Part shown: one piece after another, positions 18,214 to 26,585 of the stretch
Numbering within the stretch: the stretch's first letter is position 1
How the letters are laid out: the number at the start of each line of letters is the position of its first letter
NCBI GenBank assembly: GCA_030446485.1
Contig: JAUJNF010000002.1
Span: 124,001-188,000, forward strand
Length of the DNA: 64,000 nt
Direction: 5' to 3'
Origin: Thermoleophilaceae bacterium
GTDB lineage: Bacteria; Actinomycetota; Thermoleophilia; Solirubrobacterales; Thermoleophilaceae
Notes under the pieces: model-generated
Seen by the model: only the letters and a program-made list of their open reading frames with translations
Databases searched by the model: none
What the model was told of the DNA's origin: nothing
Translations under genes and position numbers: made by a program

Positions 18214-18831
18214 TCAGGCCGCCCGGCGCTCCTCCTCGGCGGCCCGCAGTGCGCGGATCGCCTCCTTGCGCTGCTCGCGCGTCGTGCGCTCGAGGATGAG
18301 CACGCCGTCCAGGTGGTCCATCTCGTGCTGGATCACGCGCGCCTCGAGGCCGGAGGCCTCGACCAGGCGCTCGGCACCCCGCTCGTCCCGGCTGCGTACG
18401 CGCACGTGCACCGGACGCTCGACGTCGACCAGCACGCCCGGAATCGACAGGCAGCCCTCCTCCAGGGTCTCCTCGTCACTGCTCTCCCACTCGAGCTCCG
18501 GGTTCACGAGGGCGATCAGCGGCGCGTCGGGTCCGACGCGGTACACGAGCACGCGCTGGGAGACCCCGAGCTGCGGCGCCGCCAGGCCGACCCCGTGGGC
18601 GTCCGACATGATCCCGCCCATCCGAGCCACCTGCTGGCGCAGCCCGTCGTCGAAGCGGTCGACCGGAGTGGCCCGGCTCTTCAGCACCGGGTCCCCGTAG
18701 CGGCGCACGAAGGAGAGCGCGGCGATGCGGCGTGCCTCGACCTCCGGATCGAGCCGGGGCTCCTCAGCCGCGTGCTCGGGCGCCTCGTCCCCGAGAGACT
18801 CCTCTTCGACCACCTCGTGGGGCTCGGACAT
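18214..18831 (-). CDS. def: Peptide deformylase
   Basis: Removes the N-formyl group from nascent proteins. All three metal-site motifs are present: GVGLAAPQLG (motif I), EEGCLSIPGV with the metal-binding Cys (motif II) and QHEMDHLDGVL with two His and the catalytic Glu (motif III). The 205-residue protein has an acidic N-terminal extension of about 35 residues (EPHEVVEEESLGDEAPEHAAEEP) before RRYGDPVLKSRATPV, the normal start of the fold. The extension may be cleaved or the start may be internal. It lies directly downstream of priA (11-bp gap), a common arrangement. Confidence 0.95.
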   Translation of the reverse strand: MSEPHEVVEEESLGDEAPEHAAEEPRLDPEVEARRIAALSFVRRYGDPVLKSRATPVDRFDDGLRQQVARMGGIMSDAHGVGLAAPQLGVSQRVLVYRVGPDAPLIALVNPELEWESSDEETLEEGCLSIPGVLVDVERPVHVRVRSRDERGAERLVEASGLEARVIQHEMDHLDGVLILERTTREQRKEAIRALRAAEEERRAA

Positions 18832-18842
18832 GACCGCGCATT

Positions 18843-21026
18843 TTACTGGGGGTCGACGTCGACCGAGAAGGCCACCCCCCGATGGGCGCGGTCACCGGAC
18901 ACGGCTTCGACGGCATCGCGCACCGCTGCCACCGCCGGACTGCGGGCCGAGGCCTTGACCACGAGCTGCGCGCGCTCGCGGCCCTTCAGCCGGAACAGCG
19001 GGGCGGGCCCCAGCACCGATCCCCACCCGGGCGAGCGTCCGGCCACGCTGTCGACCACCGCGCGGGCGGCCACCACCTCGGGCCCGGCCTCGCGGCTCGA
19101 GCACACGACCCTGATCAGATAGCCGAACGGCGGGTAGCCGAGCGCCTGCCGCCGCTCGAGCTCGCCGGTTAGGAACCCGTCGGCGTCGTGTCGCGCCGCG
19201 TACCCGAGCGAGCGGGCTCCCGGGTCGAGTGCCTGGACGATCACGCGCCCGCCGCCGGCGCCGCGGCCGCTGCGGCCCGCGAGCTGCGCGACCATCGCGA
19301 ACGTGCGCTCCTCGGAGCGGAAGTCGGGGAAGCGCAGCGTGGCGTCGGCGTCGAGGACCACGCCGAGGGTGACCGCCGGGAAGTCGTGGCCCTTGGCCAC
19401 CATCTGGGTCCCCACGAGCACTCCGGCGGGCGCGGCGTCGAAGCGGCGCAGCAGCTCCCCCACGCCCGTGCGGCCGCCGGTGCTGTCGCCGTCGAGGCGC
19501 ACGACCGGCAGCGGGTCGAGGATCGCCTCGAGCTCGTCCTCCAGGCGCTCGGTGCCGACACCGTGGCGCGCCACCGACAGCGACCCGCAGTCGGGGCAGG
19601 CCGCCGGCGCGGGCTCGGAGTGCCCGCAGTGGTGGCAGGCCAGCCGCCCGGCGGACCGGTGGAGCACCAGCGACACGTCGCACTGCGGGCAGCCCCACAC
19701 CCGCGCGCACGAGCGGCAGGTGAGGAAGTTCGACCATCCCCTCCGGTTGAGCAGCACGATCGCCTTCTCTCCCCGGTCGCGGACCTGCTCTAGCGCCTCG
19801 CGGGTACGCGGGTGGAGCGCGCCGGCCGCGCCCACCATCCCCACGAGCTCGACCGGCGGCAGCCCCCGGCCGTCCACCCGCTCGGGAAGGGTCAGGCGCC
19901 GCAGCGCGCGGTAGCTCTCGGGCCGCGGCGTGGCCGTGCCCGCCACCAGCACGGCGCCCGCCTGCTCCGCGCGCCGGTCGGCCACCCAGCGGGCGTCGTA
20001 GCGAGGGTCGCTCTCCTGCTTGTAGGAGGGGTCGTGCTCCTCGTCGACCACGATCAGGCCGATGTCGCTCAAGGGGGCGAAGATGGCCGACCGCGGCCCG
20101 ACGCACACTCGCGCCTGCCCGCGGCGCAGGCGCACCCACTCGTCGTAGCGCTCGCCGGCGCCGAGGCGCGAGTGCAGGAGCGCCACCGAGTCCCCGAAGC
20201 GATCGTGGAAGCGGCCGGCGGTCTGGGGCGTGAGCGCGATCTCGGGCACCAGCACGATCGCCGACCGCCCGCGCTCGAGTGCCGCCGCCACGGCCCGCAG
20301 GTAGACCTCCGTCTTCCCGCTGCCGGTGACCCCGTGGAGAAGCAGGCGGCGGTCGCTCGTGGCCGGCCCGTCCATGCGAGCGACGATGGCCGCGAGCGCC
20401 GCCTCCTGGGCGGGGATCAGCCGGGCGGGACCCTCGGCGCGCGCCCCCACCGCCGCCAGTGACGGGCGCCGCCGGCGCTCGAGCGTCTCGAGGCGCACCA
20501 GTCCGCGGCGCTCGAGGGTCCGCAGCGTGGCGTGTCCACCGCCCGCGTCGCGCGCCGCCGCGGCGGCGGCGGCCGGACCGCCGGAAAGCCCGCCGAGCAC
20601 CGCCCGCTGCCGGGAGCCGAGCCGTTCCTCTCCCCCGAGGGCCCGGCGACCGGCGTCGGTGAGGTGCGCCACCAGCTCGCGCCGCGGAGTCACGCCGGGG
20701 CGTCCGCCGCGCCCCGTGCCCGGCGGGAGCACGAGCGCGAGCCCGCGCGCGGGCGTCGAGCAGTACTCGGCGGCCACCTCGAGCCCGAGCCGCAGCAGCT
20801 CGCGCGGCACGTCGCGCTCGAGGGCCGCCAAGGGCTCGAGCAGCCGGTCGGCGGGCACCTCGCTCACCTCGGCGAGGTCGACCACCACGCCCAGCATGCG
20901 GCGCCGCCCGAAGGGCACGACCAGCATGCTGCCGATGTCGACCCCGCTCATGCGACTGGGGACCAGGTAGTCGAACGGGCCGCGCAGGGCCCGCGCCGGG
21001 GTGAGGGGCTCGACCTTGGCGATCAC
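18843..21026 (-). CDS. priA: Primosomal protein N' (replication-restart helicase PriA)
   Basis: Restarts stalled replication forks by loading the replicative helicase. 727 residues. An N-terminal 3'-DNA-binding domain (PFDYLVPSRMSGVDIGSMLVVPFGRR) precedes the SF2 helicase core: Walker A GVTGSGKTEVY at ~232-242, DEEHD at ~328-332 (motif II), GTATPRPESY (motif III). The zinc-binding insertion with eight Cys lies at ~437-480 (CRSCARVWGCPQCD, CHHCGHS, CPDCG). GTQMVAKGHDFP and GRSGRGAGGGRV are motifs V and VI. The helicase catalytic motifs look intact. It begins at ATG 21026, 50 bp from the divergent S66 peptidase gene, and is followed by def. Confidence 0.96.
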   Translation of the reverse strand: MIAKVEPLTPARALRGPFDYLVPSRMSGVDIGSMLVVPFGRRRMLGVVVDLAEVSEVPADRLLEPLAALERDVPRELLRLGLEVAAEYCSTPARGLALVLPPGTGRGGRPGVTPRRELVAHLTDAGRRALGGEERLGSRQRAVLGGLSGGPAAAAAAARDAGGGHATLRTLERRGLVRLETLERRRRPSLAAVGARAEGPARLIPAQEAALAAIVARMDGPATSDRRLLLHGVTGSGKTEVYLRAVAAALERGRSAIVLVPEIALTPQTAGRFHDRFGDSVALLHSRLGAGERYDEWVRLRRGQARVCVGPRSAIFAPLSDIGLIVVDEEHDPSYKQESDPRYDARWVADRRAEQAGAVLVAGTATPRPESYRALRRLTLPERVDGRGLPPVELVGMVGAAGALHPRTREALEQVRDRGEKAIVLLNRRGWSNFLTCRSCARVWGCPQCDVSLVLHRSAGRLACHHCGHSEPAPAACPDCGSLSVARHGVGTERLEDELEAILDPLPVVRLDGDSTGGRTGVGELLRRFDAAPAGVLVGTQMVAKGHDFPAVTLGVVLDADATLRFPDFRSEERTFAMVAQLAGRSGRGAGGGRVIVQALDPGARSLGYAARHDADGFLTGELERRQALGYPPFGYLIRVVCSSREAGPEVVAARAVVDSVAGRSPGWGSVLGPAPLFRLKGRERAQLVVKASARSPAVAAVRDAVEAVSGDRAHRGVAFSVDVDPQ

Positions 21027-21076
21027 GGGAGCGACGGTAGGAGCGCCGGCGGACGACCTCCGCCTACAGTGGCGGC

Positions 21077-22147
21077 GTGGCTCCCGCGCCGATCAGGCCC
21101 CCGGCGGTGCGCGCCGGCGGCACGGTTGCCGTCGTCTCACCAGCCTTCCCGGCCGTCGCCCGCTATCCGCACCGGGTCGGGCGTGGGCGCGCCTACCTGG
21201 AGTCGCTCGGACTGCAGGTGAAGCTCATGCCGAACGCCGCCCTCGACGGCGGCTGGGCCGCCGGATCCGGTCGCGAGCGGGCCGCCGACATCAACGCGGC
21301 CTTTGCCGACGACGAGGTGGTCGCCGTGCTCTGCGCGCTCGGCGGCAACCACTCGAACCAGATCCTCCCCCACCTCGACTACGCCCTCATCCGCGCGCAC
21401 CCCAAGGTCTTCCACGGCTACTCCGACGTGACCGTGCTGCAGTGGGCGTTGCTGGCGCACGCCGGCCTGGGCAGCCTGTACGGGCCGATGCTCGCCTCCA
21501 GCCTGGCGGAGGCGCCCAGAGTGTCCCCCTACACCGACCGCTGGCTGCGCGCCGCCTGGTTCGGCGAGCAGCCCCTCGAGTTCGAGCCGGCGAGCGAGTG
21601 GACCGACGAGATCGTCGACTTTGACCTCGATCCGCCGCCGCGGCGCGAGCTGCGCCCGAACCCGGGGTGGTTGACCGTGCGGGAGGGAACGGCCGAGGGC
21701 CCGCTGCTCGGCGGCTGCCTCGAGATCATCGCCTGGCATCTCAAGGGCTCGAGCGCCTGGCTCGACCTGACCGGCGCGGTGCTCTTCCTCGAGACGGCGG
21801 GCACGGCGCCCACCCCCGACAACGTCGACTCCTGGCTCACCGACCTCGAGCAGCTCGGCGTCTTCGACGCGGTGGCCGGGCTCGTGTGGGGCCGGCCGGC
21901 CGGCGTCGGTCCCGAGCAGGTCGAGACCCTGTGGGACGTCGTCCGCGCGCGCACCGAGGCCGCCGCGCTACCGGTGCTCGTGAACGTCGACTTCGGGCAC
22001 AGCGATCCCATGCTCACCCTGCCCCAGGGCGCCAACGCACGGCTCGACGCGGGTGCCCAGACCTTCGAGGCCACCGAGGCAGCCGCCGGCCGGCCGCTCG
22101 ACCGACCGGCCGCGGGAGCCCGCTCAGGCCGGTTGCGGCTGCCGTGA
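21077..22147 (+). CDS. S66 family LD-carboxypeptidase / MccF-like serine peptidase
   Basis: 356 residues of the LdcA/MccF fold. The nucleophile elbow is FHGYSDVTVLQ, with Ser in the GYSD motif. The catalytic Glu is probably in PLLGGCLEIIAWHL or FLETAG and the His in VLVNVDFGHSDPMLTLP. LdcA enzymes cut the L,D bond of murein tetrapeptides during recycling, and MccF relatives hydrolyse microcin C-type nucleotide peptides. The insert near residues 170-215 and the length favour the MccF-like subgroup, which would be a self-immunity or detoxification role. The substrate is not decided by sequence. The GTG start at 21077 is divergent from priA. Confidence 0.86.
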   Translation: MAPAPIRPPAVRAGGTVAVVSPAFPAVARYPHRVGRGRAYLESLGLQVKLMPNAALDGGWAAGSGRERAADINAAFADDEVVAVLCALGGNHSNQILPHLDYALIRAHPKVFHGYSDVTVLQWALLAHAGLGSLYGPMLASSLAEAPRVSPYTDRWLRAAWFGEQPLEFEPASEWTDEIVDFDLDPPPRRELRPNPGWLTVREGTAEGPLLGGCLEIIAWHLKGSSAWLDLTGAVLFLETAGTAPTPDNVDSWLTDLEQLGVFDAVAGLVWGRPAGVGPEQVETLWDVVRARTEAAALPVLVNVDFGHSDPMLTLPQGANARLDAGAQTFEATEAAAGRPLDRPAAGARSGRLRLP

Positions 22148-22996
22148 GCCCTGGCCGAGGGCGCTCAACCCGATCCCGATGAAGATCGCGGCAGCGCCCA
22201 GCGTCTGCGCCGGGCCGAACGGGTCCTGGAACACGAGCGCTCCGGCCGCGGCACCCACGAGTGGCTCGAGGTTCACGAACGCCCCGGCCACCTCGACCGA
22301 CACGCGCGCCTGGCCGTAGGCGTAGAGCGCGAAGGGAAGGACCGAACCGACGAGGATCAGCCCGCCGAGCGCCCAGGCCTGCGTGGCGGTCGGCGCCGAC
22401 GCGCCGACGCCCTCGAAGAGGAGGGCGACCGGACTGACGACGATCGCCCCCGCGGCCATCTGCACCGCGGTGACCGCCACCGGGTCGCGCTCGGCGAGCA
22501 GTCGCGGCTGGGCAACGATGAACAGGGCCGACAGGGCACCCGAGGCCAGCATGAGCAGGTCACCGACGAGCGACGCCTCGCCGCCGGACCCCGCCACGAG
22601 GCCGACGCCGAGCAGCGCGGCGACGAAGCCGATCCACGCCGAGACCCCGGCGCTCGCCCGCCCCAGCACGAGCGCCGTGAGCGCCACCAGCACCGGGACG
22701 GCTCCGACGATCAGGGCCGCGTGGCTCACGCTCGTGCGCTCGATGCCCAGGTTCTGGACGGCGACCACGGCGCCGTAGAAGAGGGCGCCCCAGGCCATCA
22801 CCCGCGGCGCCATGGCTCCGCGTAGCGCGCGCCGGGCCACGAACGCCAGGATCGGCGCGGCGATCGCAAAGCGGGCCACGCCTAGCCAGAGGGGATCCAG
22901 CCAGCCGAGAGCCACCTTCGAGAGGGGGACGGTGAGCCCCCAGACGAGTCCGGCGGCGGTTAGCGCAAGCAGCGCACGGGTGCGGTTCCGATCCAT
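22124..22996 (-). CDS. EamA-family (drug/metabolite) transporter
   Basis: 290 residues with ten hydrophobic segments in two EamA repeats. The first begins ALLALTAAGLVWGLTVPLSKVALGWLDPLWLGVARFAIAAPIL, with the family WG and RF/A features. The second ends at EPLVGAAAGALVFQDPFGPAQTLGAAAIFIGIGL, which holds the usual E.P. motif. Such carriers export amino acids, purines or drugs. The gene is divergent from the Lrp-type regulator with an operator between them, which suggests amino-acid-responsive export. Its 3' end overlaps the convergent S66 gene by 24 bp. Confidence 0.9.
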   Translation of the reverse strand: MDRNRTRALLALTAAGLVWGLTVPLSKVALGWLDPLWLGVARFAIAAPILAFVARRALRGAMAPRVMAWGALFYGAVVAVQNLGIERTSVSHAALIVGAVPVLVALTALVLGRASAGVSAWIGFVAALLGVGLVAGSGGEASLVGDLLMLASGALSALFIVAQPRLLAERDPVAVTAVQMAAGAIVVSPVALLFEGVGASAPTATQAWALGGLILVGSVLPFALYAYGQARVSVEVAGAFVNLEPLVGAAAGALVFQDPFGPAQTLGAAAIFIGIGLSALGQGSRQPQPA

Positions 22997-23050
22997 CTGG
23001 CGATGATCGGTCGCACCGCGCCTTTTCCCAAACGAGATTGCGCGGCTACG

Positions 23051-23081
23051 CCATAGTACGCAATAATATTTCGTACTATGG
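23051..23081. promoter_or_regulatory. Palindromic operator between the EamA exporter and Lrp regulator genes
   Basis: CCATAGTACG (23051-23060) and CGTACTATGG (23072-23081) form a perfect 10-bp inverted repeat around an AT-rich centre that is itself nearly symmetric (AATA-A-TATT). The right arm contains the ATG of the regulator gene. Lrp/AsnC proteins bind such AT-centred palindromes and often repress themselves, so this is the likely autoregulatory and exporter control site. Confidence 0.75.
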
Positions 23082-23551
23082 CCCTCAAGCTAGACGAAAT
23101 TGATCGCGTGCTGCTCCGCGAGCTCGAACGGGACGCCGATCGCCCGAACGTCGAGCTGGCGCGGGTCATCGGCCTCTCCCCCGCCGCCACGCTCAACCGC
23201 GTGCGGCGCCTGAAGGACGGAGGAGCGATCACCGCGGTACGGGCGATCGTCGATCCCGACACCGTCGGCTACCCGCTGCAGGTGTACGTGGCCGCCACCC
23301 TCTCCCAGCACGACGAGCGCTCGCACCAGCGCTTCGAGGCCGCCGTCAGGCGGCTCCCCCAGGTGCTCACCGCCGACTGGGTGACCGGCGAGACCGACGC
23401 CCTCCTGCGCGTGGTGGCGCGCGACGTGGAGGAGCTTCAGAAGGTGCTGAACCTCCTGGCCCGCGCCGGGGCGGCGCGGGTGCTCACCCTGCTGCGACTC
23501 GAGGAGATGAAGGCCCGCGCGCCGATGCCGGCGCCGGCGCGCGCGGAATGA
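23078..23551 (+). CDS. Lrp/AsnC-family transcriptional regulator
   Basis: 157 residues. The N-terminal winged helix-turn-helix (LDEIDRVLLRELERDADRPNVELARVIGLSPAATLNRVRRLKDGGAI) is followed by the AsnC_trans_reg/RAM ligand domain (DPDTVGYPLQVYVAATL, VLTADWVTGETDALLRVVARDVEELQKVLN). The pattern GEYDYLL.V of the family appears here as GETDALLRV. The start codon lies inside a palindromic operator. The divergent neighbour is an EamA exporter, so the regulator probably senses an amino acid and controls its efflux. The effector is unknown. Confidence 0.93.
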   Translation: MALKLDEIDRVLLRELERDADRPNVELARVIGLSPAATLNRVRRLKDGGAITAVRAIVDPDTVGYPLQVYVAATLSQHDERSHQRFEAAVRRLPQVLTADWVTGETDALLRVVARDVEELQKVLNLLARAGAARVLTLLRLEEMKARAPMPAPARAE

Positions 23552-23576
23552 CGACTCAGGTCAGTAGGCGCGCCCT

Positions 23577-23764
23577 TCACGTGGCGCACCGCGGGCAGAG
23601 GCCGCTGCCCCACAGCGCACCCCAGCCGTCGCCCGACCCGCACGTCGGTCGGCGCGTAGCTGCCGCCCCGCCCTACGCATCTCGCGCGGGGTCAGGGTGC
23701 CGCACAAGCTCACGGAGTAGCCGCCCTCCGCCCGGCGATAGAGCAAACACACCGATGCGCTCAC
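23577..23764 (-). pseudogene. Possible small cysteine-containing protein with one frameshift
   Basis: Reading from ATG 23764 gives MSASVCLLYRRAEGGYSVSLCG and continues through LTPREMRRAGRQLRADR. One frame change there would lead to CGSGDGWGALWGSGLCPRCAT and a stop at 23577. The final CPRC plus the earlier CG could form a zinc ribbon. This is a weak call: no family is recognised and the frameshift is assumed. Confidence 0.22.
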
Positions 23765-24094
23765 CCACAGGCGCTTCGAAGCCGCATTGAGCCCCGCTCG
23801 CAGAAGTCCGGGCCTTGACCATCCGCGGCAGCCTGCCCTTCTCCGACCGGCCGAGCCGGCGGAACGTGATCACCACCTCGTCGTCGAACTGGTCCTCCGA
23901 CTCGCCAGGTTCGGTCCGCCGCCGCATCGTGGGCCACTACTGCCCGAGCCGGGTAGACCCGTTCTACTTCAGGCTCCGCCCCGACCGGCGGGCCACCCGA
24001 TCGTGCGACGGCGGCCTCTACGCGAGCCAGCACTACGCGATCGAGGGCTAGCGGGACAACAAGCGACTGATCCGAAGGCGAACGGAGATGGACG
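23765..24094. other. Stretch without a supported gene
   Basis: About 330 bp before the flavin-binding gene. Both strands carry short open frames (the plus-strand one ends YASQHYAIEG, the minus-strand one contains QFDDEVVITFRRLG), but none has family features or a good start. It may hold a decayed gene. Confidence 0.4.
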
Positions 24095-24586
24095 ATGTAC
24101 GAGACGGATGACGATCTGCGGTCTCTGCAAGAGGTGCTCGACACGAGCTACGCGCGCGCCGGGTCGCACCTGCGCTCCATCTGGGGAGAGGAGACCCGGC
24201 TGGGCGCCGCGGAGCTCAACGCGGAGCTCCAGGGCGTGCAGGTGCTCGACCTCGCCACCGTCACGCCGCGGGGTGAGCCACGGGTTGCACCGGTCGACGG
24301 CCTCTTCTTCCGTGGCCACCTCTGGTTCGGCTCGGCCGATAGCTCGCAACGGTTCCGGAACATCCGCGCCAACCCGGCGGTGAGCGCCGCGATCACGCGT
24401 GGGCTCGAGACGTTCCTCGTGATCGTGCACGGCCGGGCGATCGAGACCGACCCTCGCGGCCCCGAGGCCGGTGGGTTCGCCGCGTACCCCCGCGAGGTCT
24501 ACGACTTCGATTGGGACGCTTGGCATTCAGATGCTCCGTACGCGCGGATCGAGGCGCGGACCCTGCTGGCGTTCAAGCGGCGGTAG
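24095..24586 (+). CDS. Pyridoxamine 5'-phosphate oxidase-like FMN/F420 split-barrel protein
   Basis: 163 residues of the PNPOx-like split barrel. The fold signature runs VLDLATVTPRGEPRVAPVDGLFFRGHLWFGSADSSQRFRNIRANPAVSAAI, where TVTPRGEPRVAPVDG is the first strand pair and the R..N....P.VS segment binds flavin phosphate. The C-terminus PREVYDFDWDAWHSDAPYARIEARTLLAFKR is a common ending of actinobacterial F420- or FMN-dependent members of this family. The exact cofactor and substrate cannot be fixed from sequence. It starts at ATG 24095. Confidence 0.9.
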   Translation: MYETDDDLRSLQEVLDTSYARAGSHLRSIWGEETRLGAAELNAELQGVQVLDLATVTPRGEPRVAPVDGLFFRGHLWFGSADSSQRFRNIRANPAVSAAITRGLETFLVIVHGRAIETDPRGPEAGGFAAYPREVYDFDWDAWHSDAPYARIEARTLLAFKRR

Positions 24587-24614
24587 TGCGGGGGGCGGCC
24601 GGTAGCACGCCCGA

Positions 24615-26375
24615 TCAGATGCCGGCGGGCGGCTGCACCGTCTCGACATCCGGCTCTGATTCGATCTGGCGTTCCAGGACGGCGAGAAAGGCGTCCACCA
24701 CCCGCGGCTCGAACTGCGTTCCGGAGCACGAGCGCAGTTGCTCACGCGCCGCGTCCGCGCCGATCGACTTCCGGTATACGCGATCGCTGGTCATCGCCTC
24801 GTAGGCGTCGGCCACCGCGAGGACCTTCGCCTCCAGCGGGATCTCGTCCGCGGCGATGCCGCGCGGATAGCCACGGCCGTCGGGTCGCTCGTGGTGAGCG
24901 TAGATCCAGCGCTTGATGTCTTCGAGGCCCGAGCCGCCGAGGATCCGGGCACCGATCTCCGGGTGCTGGCGCATCTGATCGAACTCCTCGGCGGTGAGGG
25001 AGGTGGGCTTGCGCAAGATGGCGTCGGGCACACCGATCTTCCCGATGTCGTGTAGCACTCCGGCGAGTCGGAGGCGCTCGGTACGTTCGCCACTCAGACC
25101 GAGCTCGCACGCCATGTGCTCGCAGTACCGGCCGACCGTCTGCGAGTGTCTCGCGGTGCCGGTGTCGCGTACGTCGAGTGCCTCGGCGAGATTGAGCACT
25201 GTGACCAGGTGCGCCTGCGCATGGCTCTGCTGATCGGCGCGCCCGGCGGCGAGGATGCCCGCGATCTCCTCGCTGTGCAGGACGCTGCGGTCGCGACCGA
25301 GGGTCTTGGCCGCGTACAGCGCATCGTCCGCCGCACGTACCAGTTGGTCGTCGGTTACACCGTGGTCCGGGAATGTGACCACGCCGAAGCTCATCGTGAG
25401 CGGAACGGGCTGCGCGGCAAACACGTCGGCCAAGCGCATGCGGATCCGCTCGGCGACGGCGTAGGCCCCCTCTTGGCCGGTCTCCGGGAGGACGAGCGCA
25501 AACTCTTCCCCGCCGATTCGCGCGGCCACGTCGATCTGCTCCCTGTTCGCCTCGAGCAGGCGGGCGATCGTGACCAGCGCGCGATCGCCCGCGTGGTGGC
25601 CGAGGCGGTCGTTGAGGTCCTTGAAGAAGTCGCAGTCGCCGAGCAGCAGGCTGAACGTGCCGCCCGTCCGGCGGGACCGCGCGAGCTCCGTCTCCACGAC
25701 GCGATGAAACCCCCGCCGGTTGAGCAATCCGGTCAGGGGATCCGTGCTGGCAGCGTCGGTGAGCTCGCGAATCAGCCGACCCACGCGTTCGCGCAGCAGC
25801 ACGATGAAGGCCCCCGCGACGGCCACCGTGCCGGTGATGAGCACTACCGCGGGAACGTCATCGTTTCCCTGGGGACCAGAGGAAGGCTCGCCCCACACGC
25901 GGAATCCGAGCACCACTGCCACGTAGTTGACGATCGCGAACGACGCAAGCAACGCCGCCTCTCGGCGCGACAGGAAGTAGAAGGCGTAGAAAGCCACCCA
26001 GAGGTAGAAGAGGAGGTAGCCGCTCGTGCTGACGCCGCTGAACACGATCACGGCGGACGTGAGCATCGTCGCGGCGAACGGACCGGCGGTCGTCAACCAG
26101 CCGGGGACTCGCCGACGCAGCAGGAAGAGCATCACCGCGCCGATCAGCGAGGCCACCTGGATGGAGACCATTCCCGCCTCGTTGAAGCTGGCCGGGTGCG
26201 GAAGGACCACGCCGAGCAGCCCGACCACTCCAGCGCTGGCGAAGAGGTAGGCCTGCGCACGCGCGGCCACCTCGGGCGTGAGCGAGCGGACGGCCAGCGC
26301 GTTCTCGCGGAGGCTAGGGGCAGGCCGGGTCGGGCCGACGTTCCGGAGCTGTTCGTGGGCCTCGGCGAGGTCCAT
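24615..26375 (-). CDS. Membrane-bound GGDEF and HD-GYP protein (c-di-GMP turnover)
   Basis: 586 residues combining synthesis and hydrolysis modules for cyclic di-GMP. About six hydrophobic segments occupy residues 35-190. A GGDEF domain follows (ASTDPLTGLLNRRGFHRV, LGDCDFFKDLNDRLGHHAGD, RIGGEEFALVLPE) with an intact GGEEF active site. The HD-GYP domain is also intact (AGVLHDIGKIGVPD, then HHERPDGRGYPRGIAADEIPLEAKVLAVADAYEAMTSDR). Having both active signatures in one polypeptide implies that the membrane domain or an autoinhibitory site decides the net direction. It is the second HD-GYP protein in the window after the one at 1-1851. Confidence 0.93.
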   Translation of the reverse strand: MDLAEAHEQLRNVGPTRPAPSLRENALAVRSLTPEVAARAQAYLFASAGVVGLLGVVLPHPASFNEAGMVSIQVASLIGAVMLFLLRRRVPGWLTTAGPFAATMLTSAVIVFSGVSTSGYLLFYLWVAFYAFYFLSRREAALLASFAIVNYVAVVLGFRVWGEPSSGPQGNDDVPAVVLITGTVAVAGAFIVLLRERVGRLIRELTDAASTDPLTGLLNRRGFHRVVETELARSRRTGGTFSLLLGDCDFFKDLNDRLGHHAGDRALVTIARLLEANREQIDVAARIGGEEFALVLPETGQEGAYAVAERIRMRLADVFAAQPVPLTMSFGVVTFPDHGVTDDQLVRAADDALYAAKTLGRDRSVLHSEEIAGILAAGRADQQSHAQAHLVTVLNLAEALDVRDTGTARHSQTVGRYCEHMACELGLSGERTERLRLAGVLHDIGKIGVPDAILRKPTSLTAEEFDQMRQHPEIGARILGGSGLEDIKRWIYAHHERPDGRGYPRGIAADEIPLEAKVLAVADAYEAMTSDRVYRKSIGADAAREQLRSCSGTQFEPRVVDAFLAVLERQIESEPDVETVQPPAGI

Positions 26376-26585
26376 GGTGCCTTATCGGTTTTCCAGCCGT
26401 TTCTCCTTATGCCGGCGTAGGACACTCGTACGTTCGTCCACGCTGGCGGGGCCGGCCTACAGCTCTGCGCCGGGTGCGGCCGACCACCCGAGGGTGACCC
26501 CGTTTCCGCAGCACTCGTTCGATCTCGTCCTGGCCTCGGCCCTGGCGGGCGCGAGGCGCGCCCTGCGGCGGCTCGGCGGCAGGCG

